Assembly (NCBI GenBank): GCA_964513745.1 | Contig: CAZEOK010000052.1 | Span: 1-19,915 of the forward strand | Length of the DNA stretch: 19,915 nt | Source: DATDCY01 sp964513745 | Lineage (GTDB): Bacteria; JAUVQV01; DATDCY01 | Direction of reading: 5' to 3' | Shown here: one piece after another, positions 6,635-14,528 of the stretch | Layout of the letters: each line of letters opens with the position of its first letter | How positions within the stretch are numbered: position 1 is the stretch's first letter | Position numbers and translations under genes: made by a program | Notes under the pieces: generated by a model | What the model was told of the DNA's origin: nothing | The model's input: the letters and a program-made list of their open reading frames with translations, nothing else | The model's database searches: none

Positions 6635-9600
6635 ATGCTCATCGGCTGCATGCGCCTGCCGTTGCTCGATCGCTTTGCCGCCGCGGGCCGCGTCCCGGGG
6701 CTCGCCGGATCCGCCAGGGCCCTGTATGCGCTGCGCCTGGCCAGGCCGGTGCTCGTATTGTGCCGCGAGGTGGAGGAGGCCGAGCAACTGCACCGGGACT
6801 TGGGCTTTTTCGCTCTCGCGCTCGGCGCCCGCCCGCCCGTGCTGCTCCCCCTCCGCGAGAACCGGCTGCGCGCGCCCCGGCTTCAGGCATTGGCGAGGAT
6901 CGGCGCCGGTGATGCCCCGGTCGTCGTCGCGGATCTGGAGTCGGCTCGAGCGCCCGTCTTCGATGCCGGGGCGCTGGTCGGCGGGGCGATCGATCTGCAT
7001 CAGGGGGGTGAGGTCGACCAGGGGTTTTTCACGGAGCTGCTCGCCGAGATGGGATACCGACGCGTCCAGGTCGTGGCGGACGCCGGCGAATTCGCCCTGC
7101 GGCAGGGGCGGATCGACGTTTTCCCGGCGGCCGGCGCGAATCCCGTCCGGCTCGAGCACGAATCGGGCCGCGTGACGGCAATGCGCGCGTTCGACGTCGG
7201 GACGCAGCGCACGTACCGCGATCAGCCGGCGCTCCAACTGCTGCCCGCGCTCGAACCGGAGGCCGGACTGTCCCTGTTCTCCCTGCTCCCGACGCACCTC
7301 GTCGTCGCCGACGGTGAATTTGGCACGTCGGCGAGCGGTCTGCCCGCACCTGAGCTGACGCTGGTGGAGCTGGCACCCGTACTGGAGCGGGAGGGGTGGC
7401 GCGAAGCGGCTGGCGCCGCTGTTACCCCCGCAATGGACACCGGTCACCCGCGTCAGGAGGGCGCAATCGGCGAAAGCGTCGTTTGCTGTCAACCTCCCTT
7501 GCCGGTGCGCTCCGTCGAAGGGTTCGGTCTGACGGCCCGCGAGCGCCGCGGCGACCCCGGCGGGCTCGCGGTGCTCGGCCAGCGCCTTGCCGCCGCCGCC
7601 TCGCGGTACACCGTGCTCGTTGCCGCGGAGAGCCTCGGCGAGGCCGAGCGGGTCCGCGACCTGCTCGGCGAGGCGGGGAAGGCCGTTGCCGTCATCGATC
7701 CCGGCGGGATTGCGGGGCACCCCGGTTCGCTCGCGCTCGCTCACGGCCGGCTTTCGGCCGGTTTTTTCGACCCTGATGCAGGTTTCCTCGCGCTGACCTC
7801 GGCCGAACTCTTCGGTCCACGCCCGCCCTCGCGCCCCACGGTTGTCAGCCGGGTCGGGGCGTTGATCGCGTCGCTCGACGAGCTGTCCACCGGGGATCAC
7901 GTCGTACATCTCGAGCACGGCGTTGGCCGGTTCCTGGGTGTGGAGCGCGCGCACGACCAGGATTTCCTGCGGCTGGAGTACGCCACCGGCGGGCGGCTGC
8001 TCGTGCCGATCGAGCGCATCGACCTGATCAGGCGCTACCAGGCGGCGGGGGGGCAGCCTCGTCTGGACGCGATCGGCGGGGGCGCCTGGCGGGCGGCGAA
8101 GGGTCGGGCTCGGGAGAAGGTCCGCGCGATGGCGGCGGAGCTGCTGCGGCTGGCCGCCGAGCGCGAGGCCGCGGCCGGGTTCGCGTTCTCCCCGGACGAC
8201 GAGCGGCATCGGGAATTCGCCGACGCGTTCCCCTTCGAACCGACGCCCGACCAGCAAACGAGCTGCGAGGAGATCCGCGTGGCGATGGAGCGGCCGCGGC
8301 CGATGGACTGGCTGCTCTGCGGGGACGTCGGCTACGGCAAGACCGAGGTCGCGATGCGCGCGGCCTTCAAGGCGGTCGCGGACGGGAAGCAGATCGCGCT
8401 GATCGCCCCGACAACGGTGCTCGCCGAGCAGCACGCCGACGTCTTCGCGGCGCGGTTCGCCCCGTTCCCTGTGCTTGTCGACGCGCTCACCCGTTTCACG
8501 CCAATGGACGAGGAGCGCTCCGTGCTCGCGCGCCTGGCCGCCGGCGAGACCGGCGTCGTTGTCGGGACGCATCGGCTGCTCGGCAAGGATGTCTCGTTCG
8601 CCGACCTCGGGCTGGTCATCGTCGACGAGGAGCAGCGCTTTGGCGTCGAGCACAAGGAGAAAATCCGCCGGCTGCGCGCCGGTGTTGACGTGTTGACGCT
8701 GACGGCGACGCCGATTCCGCGCACCCTCTCGATGGCGCTCGCCGGCGTGCGCGGGATCAGCACGCTGGAGACACCGCCGGAGGAGCGCCTCGCCGTGAAG
8801 ACCATCGTCGCGCGCTTCGAGGCGCGGCTGGTGCGCGAGGCGCTCGAGCGCGAGTTCGCGCGCGGCGGGCAGGCCTACTTTGTACACAACCGGACCGAGT
8901 CGATCGGGCGTGTCGGCATCTTCCTGCAGCGGCTGCTGCCGGGCCGGCGCATCGGCGTTGCCCATGCACGGATGCCGGGCGCGGCGCTCGAGGCGGTCAT
9001 GCACCGCTTCCACGCCGGCGAGATCGACCTGCTGCTGGCAACCGCCATTGTCGGCGCAGGGCTGGACGTACCGCGGGCGAACACGCTGATCGTCGACCGC
9101 GCCGACCGCTTCGGCCTCGCGGATCTCTACCAGCTCAAGGGGCGCGTCGGTCGCTCGGACCGCCGGGCGTTCGCGTACTTTCTCGTCCCCCACGAGGATC
9201 GCGTCACCATGGAGGCCTCGCTGCGGCTCGAGGCGCTCACCGAGCTCTCCTACCTCGGCGCCGGTTTCCGGCTGGCGTTGCGCGACCTGGAGATCCGCGG
9301 GGCGGGGGACCTGCTTGGCGCCGAACAGTCAGGCCACGTCGCGGCGATCGGCTTCGACCTCTACCTCGAGATGCTCGCCGAGGCGGTAGCCGAGCTCAAG
9401 GGGGAGGCCCCAAAGCTCTGCCCGGAGCCGGTGCTCGAGCTGCGGCTGGCCGCGCATCTGCCGGCCGCCTGGGTCGACGACCCGGCGCTGCGCTTCTCGG
9501 TGCTGCGCAAGATCGCCGCCGCGCGTGACGCGGGTGCGGTCGCGGACGTGCGCCGCGAGCTTGTCGATCGGTTCGGCCCCCCGCCCGCGGCGGCGGCACG

Positions 9601-9862
9601 CCTGCTCGATCTGGCCGATCTCAAAGCGACCTGCCGCGCCGCGGGAGTTGCGCAGATCGAGGAAATCGCCGACCGGCGCTATCGTGTGGCGTTCGCCGCG
9701 GGGCGCGCGCCCGACGATGCGGCACGCCGGGCGGTGGAGGCCGCGCTGTGCACCCGCGTCAAGGACGCTCCTGACGGATTCACCATCGATCTGCCCAAGC
9801 GCTCATGGGAGGAGCTCCGGCGCCTGCTCGCCAAGGCACTGGAGGCTGCAGCGGGCAAGTAG
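6635..9862 (+). CDS. mfd: Transcription-repair coupling factor Mfd
   Basis: 1075-aa superfamily 2 translocase that pushes stalled RNA polymerase off DNA lesions and recruits UvrA. The N-terminal UvrB-like region (about 1-400) lacks helicase motifs. A CarD-like RNA-polymerase-interacting domain begins at about 414 (LSTGDHVVHLEHGVGRFLGV). The translocase has Walker A GDVGYGKT (563-570), the DEEQ box (664-667), TATPIPRTL, and late motifs VGAGLDVPRAN and LKGRVGRSDRRAFAYF. The C-terminal TRCF autoinhibitory domain is at about 920-1020. Length is slightly below the usual 1,100-1,150. ATG 6635 was chosen because family similarity begins there; TTG 6611 is in frame but less likely, and no strong ribosome site is visible for either. 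It stands alone between two intergenic gaps. Confidence 0.96.
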   Translation: MLIGCMRLPLLDRFAAAGRVPGLAGSARALYALRLARPVLVLCREVEEAEQLHRDLGFFALALGARPPVLLPLRENRLRAPRLQALARIGAGDAPVVVADLESARAPVFDAGALVGGAIDLHQGGEVDQGFFTELLAEMGYRRVQVVADAGEFALRQGRIDVFPAAGANPVRLEHESGRVTAMRAFDVGTQRTYRDQPALQLLPALEPEAGLSLFSLLPTHLVVADGEFGTSASGLPAPELTLVELAPVLEREGWREAAGAAVTPAMDTGHPRQEGAIGESVVCCQPPLPVRSVEGFGLTARERRGDPGGLAVLGQRLAAAASRYTVLVAAESLGEAERVRDLLGEAGKAVAVIDPGGIAGHPGSLALAHGRLSAGFFDPDAGFLALTSAELFGPRPPSRPTVVSRVGALIASLDELSTGDHVVHLEHGVGRFLGVERAHDQDFLRLEYATGGRLLVPIERIDLIRRYQAAGGQPRLDAIGGGAWRAAKGRAREKVRAMAAELLRLAAEREAAAGFAFSPDDERHREFADAFPFEPTPDQQTSCEEIRVAMERPRPMDWLLCGDVGYGKTEVAMRAAFKAVADGKQIALIAPTTVLAEQHADVFAARFAPFPVLVDALTRFTPMDEERSVLARLAAGETGVVVGTHRLLGKDVSFADLGLVIVDEEQRFGVEHKEKIRRLRAGVDVLTLTATPIPRTLSMALAGVRGISTLETPPEERLAVKTIVARFEARLVREALEREFARGGQAYFVHNRTESIGRVGIFLQRLLPGRRIGVAHARMPGAALEAVMHRFHAGEIDLLLATAIVGAGLDVPRANTLIVDRADRFGLADLYQLKGRVGRSDRRAFAYFLVPHEDRVTMEASLRLEALTELSYLGAGFRLALRDLEIRGAGDLLGAEQSGHVAAIGFDLYLEMLAEAVAELKGEAPKLCPEPVLELRLAAHLPAAWVDDPALRFSVLRKIAAARDAGAVADVRRELVDRFGPPPAAAARLLDLADLKATCRAAGVAQIEEIADRRYRVAFAAGRAPDDAARRAVEAALCTRVKDAPDGFTIDLPKRSWEELRRLLAKALEAAAGK

Positions 9863-10021
9863 CAGGCGCGGCGAGCGGTTGGGGACAGGCATTTCGGGCG
9901 AGCCGATGATGAAGTACCGAACGGGCGCGTCCTCGTCAGGTGGTGTTGTTCACCAGCTCGTGCCGCGTTCCTCTTGCAGGAAGCGGCAAAAGGCGCGAAA
10001 CTCCGCGTGGGAGTCCATGAA

Positions 10022-10822
10022 ATGTCGTTATTCATGAGGTTCAAGAACCGTGGGCTTGCCGCGCTGGCGACCGCGTTCCCGTCCGTCGGGGAGCGCTTCG
10101 CGGCCGGGTACCGCGCCGAGCGACAGGAGGATGTCGTCCCGTGGATCCCGGTCAGGAAGCCGCTCGCCGGCTCGACGGTTGCGCTTGTCACCACAGCCGG
10201 CGTACACCACCGCGACCAGCCGCCGTACGACATGCATGATCACGACGGCGACCCGACCTTCCGCGAGCTGGATTTCGAACGACCACTCGACTCGCTGATG
10301 ATCACCCACGACTACTACGACCACGCTGATGCCGATCGCGATCTCAACGTGGTGCTCCCCGTCGAGCGACTGCGGGAGCTTGTCGCGGCGGGGGAGGTCG
10401 GCGCTGTTGCGCGGCTGGGATACGGCTTCATGGGCCACATCACGGGGCCGCACCTGGAGACGCTCAAGCGCCGGACCGCCCCCGAGGTGGCCGTGCGGTT
10501 GCGGAAGGCGCGGGTGGACGCCGTTCTGCTCGCTCCCGGCTGAGCGATATGCAATCAGACCGTGGGTCTGGTCCAGCGCGAGATCGAGCGAGCGGGCGTC
10601 CCGACGATTGGCGTCTCGATCGTCAGGAGCTACAGCGAACAGGTTCGCCCGCCGCGCACCGTCTTCCTGCGCTGGCCCTACGGGCACCCGTTCGGCGAGC
10701 CCGGGAATGCCGCGCAGCAGCGCACCGTCGTGCGCGCGGCCCTCAAGGCGCTCGTGGAGATCGCGGAGCCGGGGACTATCGTCGATCTGCCGTACCGTTG
10801 GCGGCGGGAGACCTATGAATAG
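10022..10822 (+). CDS. GrdB-family selenoprotein, TGA at 10541 read as selenocysteine
   Basis: 266 residues if the in-frame TGA at 10541-10543 is decoded. Both halves are in the same frame with only six codons (A-I-C-N-Q-T) between the TGA and the start of the apparent second ORF. Upstream: STVALVTTAGVH and ITHDYYDHADADRDLNVVLP (95-114), a hallmark of the glycine/sarcosine/betaine reductase component B family. Downstream: TVGLVQREIERAGVPTIGVS, the continuation expected of that family. The TGA codes residue 174, giving U174-A-I-C177, the place where relatives carry Sec or Cys in a U/C-x-x-C redox motif. The start is ATG 10022, with GGGAG 8 bases upstream; ATG 10034 is possible. No other glycine-reductase subunit lies nearby, so the substrate is unknown. 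The alternative, a pseudogene with a nonsense mutation, is less likely because the TGA sits exactly at the redox site. Confidence 0.88.
10541..10572 (+). promoter_or_regulatory. Putative bacterial SECIS hairpin after the Sec TGA
   Basis: Twelve bases after the TGA (10541-10543) lies CAGACC (10556-10561), loop GTG (10562-10564), then GGTCTG (10565-10570): six perfect Watson-Crick pairs, extendable by T10555-G10571 (wobble) and A10554-T10572. The loop begins with G and starts 18 bases after the TGA, within the spacing (about 16-37 bases) and loop features reported for bacterial SECIS elements that recruit SelB. The element lies within the coding sequence, as bacterial SECIS elements do. Folding energy was not computed. 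Confidence 0.65.
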
Positions 10823-10934
10823 CCGGCTGGAGACCTCCCCGCCGCGCCACCCCTGCGCCCAGCGCGTTCACCGCTGACGTGCGCTAATGTAGGTTGGTTG
10901 GAACGACAACCCTGAGCGGAGGCGTGACACAGCG

Positions 10935-12041
10935 ATGGAGCTGACCCGACGGTCCTTTTTCAAGCTCGGCGCGGCTGCTGCCGTGGCTCCGCTGGCCTTC
11001 TCCGATCCGGCGCGCGCCGCCGGACCGGCCACCCGGACTCTCGGGCGCACGAAGCTCGCCGTCTCCGAGCTTGGCATGGGGGTGATGATCACCCCGAATC
11101 CGGAGGTCGTGAACGCCGCCCTCGAAGCCGGAGTGACGTACTTCGACACGGCGCGCGTCTACATGGGCGGGCGCAACGAGGCGATCCTTGCCGAGGGGTT
11201 GGGGGCGAGGCGCAAGGACGTTGCCGTCGCCACCAAGTGCGCCAGCTACGGCAGCGTCGCCTCGATCGTCTCCTCGTGCGAGCAGAGCCTCGCCGCGCTC
11301 AAGACCTCATGGATCGACGTCTACCAGCTCCACGGGGTCTCCAATCGTGCGCAGGTGCTTGCCCCGGAGTGCCTGGAGGGCCTCTCGGCCCTGAAGAAAG
11401 CCGGCAAGATACGCTTCGCCGGAGTGACCACCCATTCCTCGATGATCGAAGTCATCGACGCGGCGATCGAAGCAGGGGCCTATGACACGGTGCTCACCAC
11501 CTTCAACTTCCGCGAGCCACCCGGTCTCGGCGCCGCGGTGCGGCGCGCGGCTGCTGCAGGCATCGGGGTGATCGCCATGAAGATCATGGCCGGAGGCTAC
11601 CGCGATGCCGCCGTGCCGGCGCTCAATCCGTTCCAGGGGGCGCTGCGCTGGGTGCTCAGGCAGCCGGGCGTGGCGACGACGATCCCGAGCATCGTCTCCT
11701 TCGAGCAGCTCAAGCAGAACATCGAAGCCGCAGCCGGGCCGTTCGGTGTCCGCGATGCCCTCGCCCTCGAGTTCTACGCTGCGGCAATCGAGTCCAGGCA
11801 TTGCCGCGTCTGCGGCGGTTGCGCGGGGCAGTGCCTGAAAGGGGCGGATGTGCCCGCGATCGTGCGCGCGATGATGTACCACGAAGGGTACGGGGAGCCG
11901 GGGTTGGCGCGGGAGACGCTCTCGGCCGCAGCCTTCCCCTGCGTCTCCTGCGCTGGCTGCACCGTGACCTGCCGCTGCGGCGTGCGGGTTCCCGAGCGCG
12001 TCGCGGCCGCCGTGCGACTGTGCGATCAGGCGCATGCGTAG
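10935..12041 (+). CDS. Tat-exported aldo/keto reductase with ferredoxin-like C-terminus
   Basis: 368-aa predicted periplasmic oxidoreductase. A twin-arginine leader, T4-R-R-S-F-F-K followed by an alanine-rich hydrophobic stretch ending near DPARAA (24-29), points to Tat export of a folded, cofactor-loaded protein. The aldo/keto reductase barrel (about 35-275) keeps the catalytic tetrad D71, Y76, K101 and H133. The tail has two cysteine clusters, C290-X2-C293-X2-C296-X3-C300 and C336-X2-C339-X2-C342-X3-C346 plus C348, the pattern of a 2[4Fe-4S] ferredoxin. Electrons could pass from the barrel to these clusters instead of only to NADPH; this is inference. ATG 10935 is preceded by GGAGG about 12 bases upstream. 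It overlaps the next gene by 8 bases. The substrate is unknown. Confidence 0.9.
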   Translation: MELTRRSFFKLGAAAAVAPLAFSDPARAAGPATRTLGRTKLAVSELGMGVMITPNPEVVNAALEAGVTYFDTARVYMGGRNEAILAEGLGARRKDVAVATKCASYGSVASIVSSCEQSLAALKTSWIDVYQLHGVSNRAQVLAPECLEGLSALKKAGKIRFAGVTTHSSMIEVIDAAIEAGAYDTVLTTFNFREPPGLGAAVRRAAAAGIGVIAMKIMAGGYRDAAVPALNPFQGALRWVLRQPGVATTIPSIVSFEQLKQNIEAAAGPFGVRDALALEFYAAAIESRHCRVCGGCAGQCLKGADVPAIVRAMMYHEGYGEPGLARETLSAAAFPCVSCAGCTVTCRCGVRVPERVAAAVRLCDQAHA

Positions 12042-12945
12042 TCTCCACGCGGCGCTTGTCCTGTGCCTGGCGTCCGTCGCGGGCAGGGCGCATGGCGCTC
12101 CGTCCGACCCTGCCGCCGCTCTGCCGGACGCGGCCGCGCTGGCCCCGCTGGCCCCGCTGGTGCGAGCGGGGAGTGTCGAGCGGCATACGCCCGAGACACT
12201 CTGGGAGCGCATCGACGGCGAAGCGGAGCTGTACAAAACCTACGGCTTTGCGGCCTCGGCCCACGCGCGGTACGAGGACCCGGCCACGCCGGAGCGCCGC
12301 ATCGATCTCTCGGCGTTTTCGTGTGCCGAGCCTCTCGGCGCGTTCGGCCTCTTCGCGGCCTTCCGGCCGCCGGAGTGCGCCACCGTGCAGCCGCTCGGCA
12401 ACGGCGGGTGTCTCGGCGACTACCAGGGCTTTTTCTGGCACGGTGACCTCTTTGTGCTCGCCGATGCCGCCGGCCCGGCGGCGACGCGCCCCGCCGACCT
12501 GCAACGGGTGCTCGAGGCCGCTGCCGCACGCCTCGGCCAGCCGCCACCGCGACCCGGGCCGCTCAAGGCGTTCTCGCGGTTCGTCGAGACGCGCACGATT
12601 CGCTACCAGCCGCAGCACCTCCTGGGGCGCGAAGTCCTGCCGCCGGGATTGGAAGGGCGGGCGGGCGGCTCGTCCGTCTTTCTCTCCGTCGGCGCCTGCA
12701 GCGCCGGGAACGTGGAGGCGGCGCTCGGCACCTACGCAGATGTTCTCGAGAAGGCCGTTCGCAGCGAGCGCAACGGCCAACGGATCCTGACCGGCCGGGA
12801 TCCCGCCCTCGGGCCCGTGATCCTCGTCGGGGGACGGTGCTGGATCAGCGGGGCGCGGTCGACGCCTGACACGCTCGGGATCCTGGATCTGCTCGAAACG
12901 ATCAGCACGCACGGCGGGGATCCGGCTCAGGAGGGTGCGTGGTGA
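12034..12945 (+). CDS. Secreted DUF6599-like protein
   Basis: 303-aa protein starting with a signal peptide (MRSLHAALVLCLASVAGRAHG, cleavage near residue 21-22). The mature part contains LWERIDGEAELYKTYGF and a YQGFFWHGDLFVLAD segment, resembling DUF6599, a family of exported proteins of unknown role. No catalytic motif is recognised. It starts 8 bases inside the end of the aldo/keto reductase gene and its own stop overlaps the phospholipase D frame by 11 bases, so translation is probably coupled. Export of both this protein and the reductase suggests they work in the same compartment, perhaps together; that is inference from context only. The family call is from memory of the W-x-x-I-x-G-x-A-x-x-Y pattern and is moderately certain. 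Confidence 0.78.
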   Translation: MRSLHAALVLCLASVAGRAHGAPSDPAAALPDAAALAPLAPLVRAGSVERHTPETLWERIDGEAELYKTYGFAASAHARYEDPATPERRIDLSAFSCAEPLGAFGLFAAFRPPECATVQPLGNGGCLGDYQGFFWHGDLFVLADAAGPAATRPADLQRVLEAAAARLGQPPPRPGPLKAFSRFVETRTIRYQPQHLLGREVLPPGLEGRAGGSSVFLSVGACSAGNVEAALGTYADVLEKAVRSERNGQRILTGRDPALGPVILVGGRCWISGARSTPDTLGILDLLETISTHGGDPAQEGAW

Positions 12946-14104
12946 TCGGTTGGCTCGGCCGGGCCGCGTGTCTCCGGTGAGCGCTCTGCGCCTTGTGGGC
13001 GATGGCGCCGCAGCCTTCGCCGAGATGTCCGCCGCGATCGATCGCGCGCGCACCAGCGTCTTCCTCGAGATGTACATCTTCGCCGCGGACGCCACGGGGC
13101 ACGCGTTCCGCGACCGTCTTGCGGCCGCCGCACTGCGGGGCGTGCGGGTCATGGTCCTCGTCGATGCCTGGGGTTCGTGGACGACGCCCGATTCGTTCTG
13201 GGCGCCCCTGCGGACCGCCGGCGCCGACGTGCGGCTGTTCCACCCGATTCGCCGTGGCCTGTTCCCGTTTCGCAATCACCGCAAGCTCCTGCTCGTGGAC
13301 GACTCGGTCGCGTGGCTCGGCGGCATGAACATCGCCGACGAATACAGCACCGGGCGGCGCGGAGAGCCGCCGTGGCGCGACTTCCTGCTCGGCGTCGAGG
13401 GGCCGGAGGCCGCGCGCCTGCGGCGGCCCTTCCTGAGAATGTGGATTCGCGCGGATCGCCCGCTGCTGCTCAGGGCTTTTTTCCGCCGCCGCACGCCGCG
13501 CGAAGAGGAGCGGACAGCGGGGGGCGTGCGCTTCCTCACCAGCGGACCGGGCGAAGTCGCGCGACTCGCTCTCCAGGCGCACCGCGAGGTCATCCGGACC
13601 GCGCACCGCAGCGTCGATTTGGCGATGGGATATTTCTTCCCCCCGGGGCGCATCCTGCGGGAGCTGCGCCGTGCCGCGGGCCGCGGGGCTCGCGTGCGCC
13701 TGCTCGTGACCCGGCGCACCGACGTTGCGGCGATGCGCTGGGCCACGCGCGGGCTCTACGGGCGGCTGCTGCGCGCCGGGGTCGAGGTCTACGAATTCCT
13801 GCCCGCGACGCTGCACGCCAAGCTCGCGGTGGCGGACGACACGCTCGTGGTCGGTTCGGCGAACCTCGACCTCAGGAGCGATCGGCTCAACCACGAACTC
13901 ACCGCCGTCGTGCGCGACCCGTCCCTGGCCGCCGCGGCGCGGCGCGAGTTCGAGGCCGACATCGCCCGCTCCGAGCGCGTAGAGTTGGCGAGCTGGAGCC
14001 GCAGGCCCTGGCTCGATCGGCTGCGCGAGCGCCTGAGCTATTGGCTCATCGCCCGCGCCGACATCGTGCTGTCGCGCGCCGAGCTGCTGCGCACGCGCTG
14101 GTAG
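12935..14104 (+). CDS. Cardiolipin synthase / phospholipase D-like protein
   Basis: 389 aa if begun at GTG 12935. It has two phospholipase D HKD motifs: H115-R-K-L-L-L-V-D-D with WLGGMN following, and H294-A-K-L-A-V-A-D-D with VGSANLD following. Both keep His, Lys and Asp, so the enzyme should be active. Two-HKD proteins without N-terminal membrane helices resemble ClsB/ClsC cardiolipin synthases, which join phosphatidylglycerol with another phospholipid at the inner membrane. A hydrophobic or basic C-terminal stretch (LSYWLIARADIVL) may aid membrane contact. The start is uncertain: GGAGG abuts GTG 12935 too closely, and TTG 12950, GTG 12968 and GTG 12977 are in frame. Its overlap with the DUF6599-like gene suggests cotranscription with the two exported proteins. 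Confidence 0.88.
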   Translation: MRGDRLARPGRVSPVSALRLVGDGAAAFAEMSAAIDRARTSVFLEMYIFAADATGHAFRDRLAAAALRGVRVMVLVDAWGSWTTPDSFWAPLRTAGADVRLFHPIRRGLFPFRNHRKLLLVDDSVAWLGGMNIADEYSTGRRGEPPWRDFLLGVEGPEAARLRRPFLRMWIRADRPLLLRAFFRRRTPREEERTAGGVRFLTSGPGEVARLALQAHREVIRTAHRSVDLAMGYFFPPGRILRELRRAAGRGARVRLLVTRRTDVAAMRWATRGLYGRLLRAGVEVYEFLPATLHAKLAVADDTLVVGSANLDLRSDRLNHELTAVVRDPSLAAAARREFEADIARSERVELASWSRRPWLDRLRERLSYWLIARADIVLSRAELLRTRW

Positions 14105-14197
14105 CGCCGGCCGCCCCGCCGTCCCGGGTGCTTGACCGGGCGCCCGGGGCGTGTCACTCTCGCTGCGACGCCAAACATCCACTGCGAGGAGGTTCTC

Positions 14198-14515
14198 ATG
14201 GCAAGATTCCCTGCGAACTACACCTGGATCAACAAGACGTTCGGCAAGACGATGAAGACGCACGAGCGTCTGGGCAAGGAGCTGCTCGCCGCCGGTCCCG
14301 TCGCCCGCAAACAGGCACAGCTCGTGCAGCTGGCTGCGGCCGCCGCCGTTCGCTCCGAGGGCGCCGTTCACTCTCACGTCAAGAGGGCTCTCAAGGCCAA
14401 GGCGACGCCCCAGGAGATCTATCACACGCTGATGCTGCTCACGAGCACGATCGGCTTCCCAGCGGTTTCGGCCGCCCTCTCCTGGGCGCGCGAGATCATC
14501 GAGCCGAAGAGCTAG
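14198..14515 (+). CDS. Carboxymuconolactone-decarboxylase-like (AhpD-fold) protein without the CxxC
   Basis: 105-aa protein of the all-helical carboxymuconolactone decarboxylase/AhpD superfamily, recognised from SEGAVHSHVKRALKAKATPQEI followed by TIGFPAVSAALSWAREI. In AhpD-type peroxidase members the motif is CxxC-xxx-H; here the two cysteine positions are Ser and Ala (S-E-G-A-V-H-S-H), so thiol peroxidase activity is not expected. EGAVHSH forms are known among uncharacterised members, so this is a variant subgroup and not a damaged copy. ATG 14198 follows GAGGAGGT at an ideal distance and is preferred over the in-frame upstream extension. It lies 13 bases before the TPR membrane protein gene, probably as an operon. 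The substrate is unknown. Confidence 0.85.
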   Translation: MARFPANYTWINKTFGKTMKTHERLGKELLAAGPVARKQAQLVQLAAAAAVRSEGAVHSHVKRALKAKATPQEIYHTLMLLTSTIGFPAVSAALSWAREIIEPKS

Positions 14516-14528
14516 GGCCGCGACAACC

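Noticed and set aside
6581..9193. 870-codon open frame on the minus strand opposite mfd
   Set aside because: Mirror frame of mfd with low-complexity, Arg/Gly-rich sequence and no family resemblance.
9863..10021. Short open frames in the gap between mfd and the selenoprotein gene, including a 22-codon minus-strand frame from 10019
   Set aside because: Too short, no recognisable family, and no ribosome site that sets them apart from chance.
10541..10561. Reading the TGA as a nonsense mutation or frameshift in a pseudogene
   Set aside because: No frame change is needed, both sides are well conserved family sequence, and the TGA falls exactly at the redox Cys/Sec site with a hairpin following it.
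14136..14147. Perfect palindrome CCGGGCGCCCGG after the phospholipase D gene
   Set aside because: No T run follows, and such GC palindromes are common by chance in this composition; not supported as a terminator or operator.
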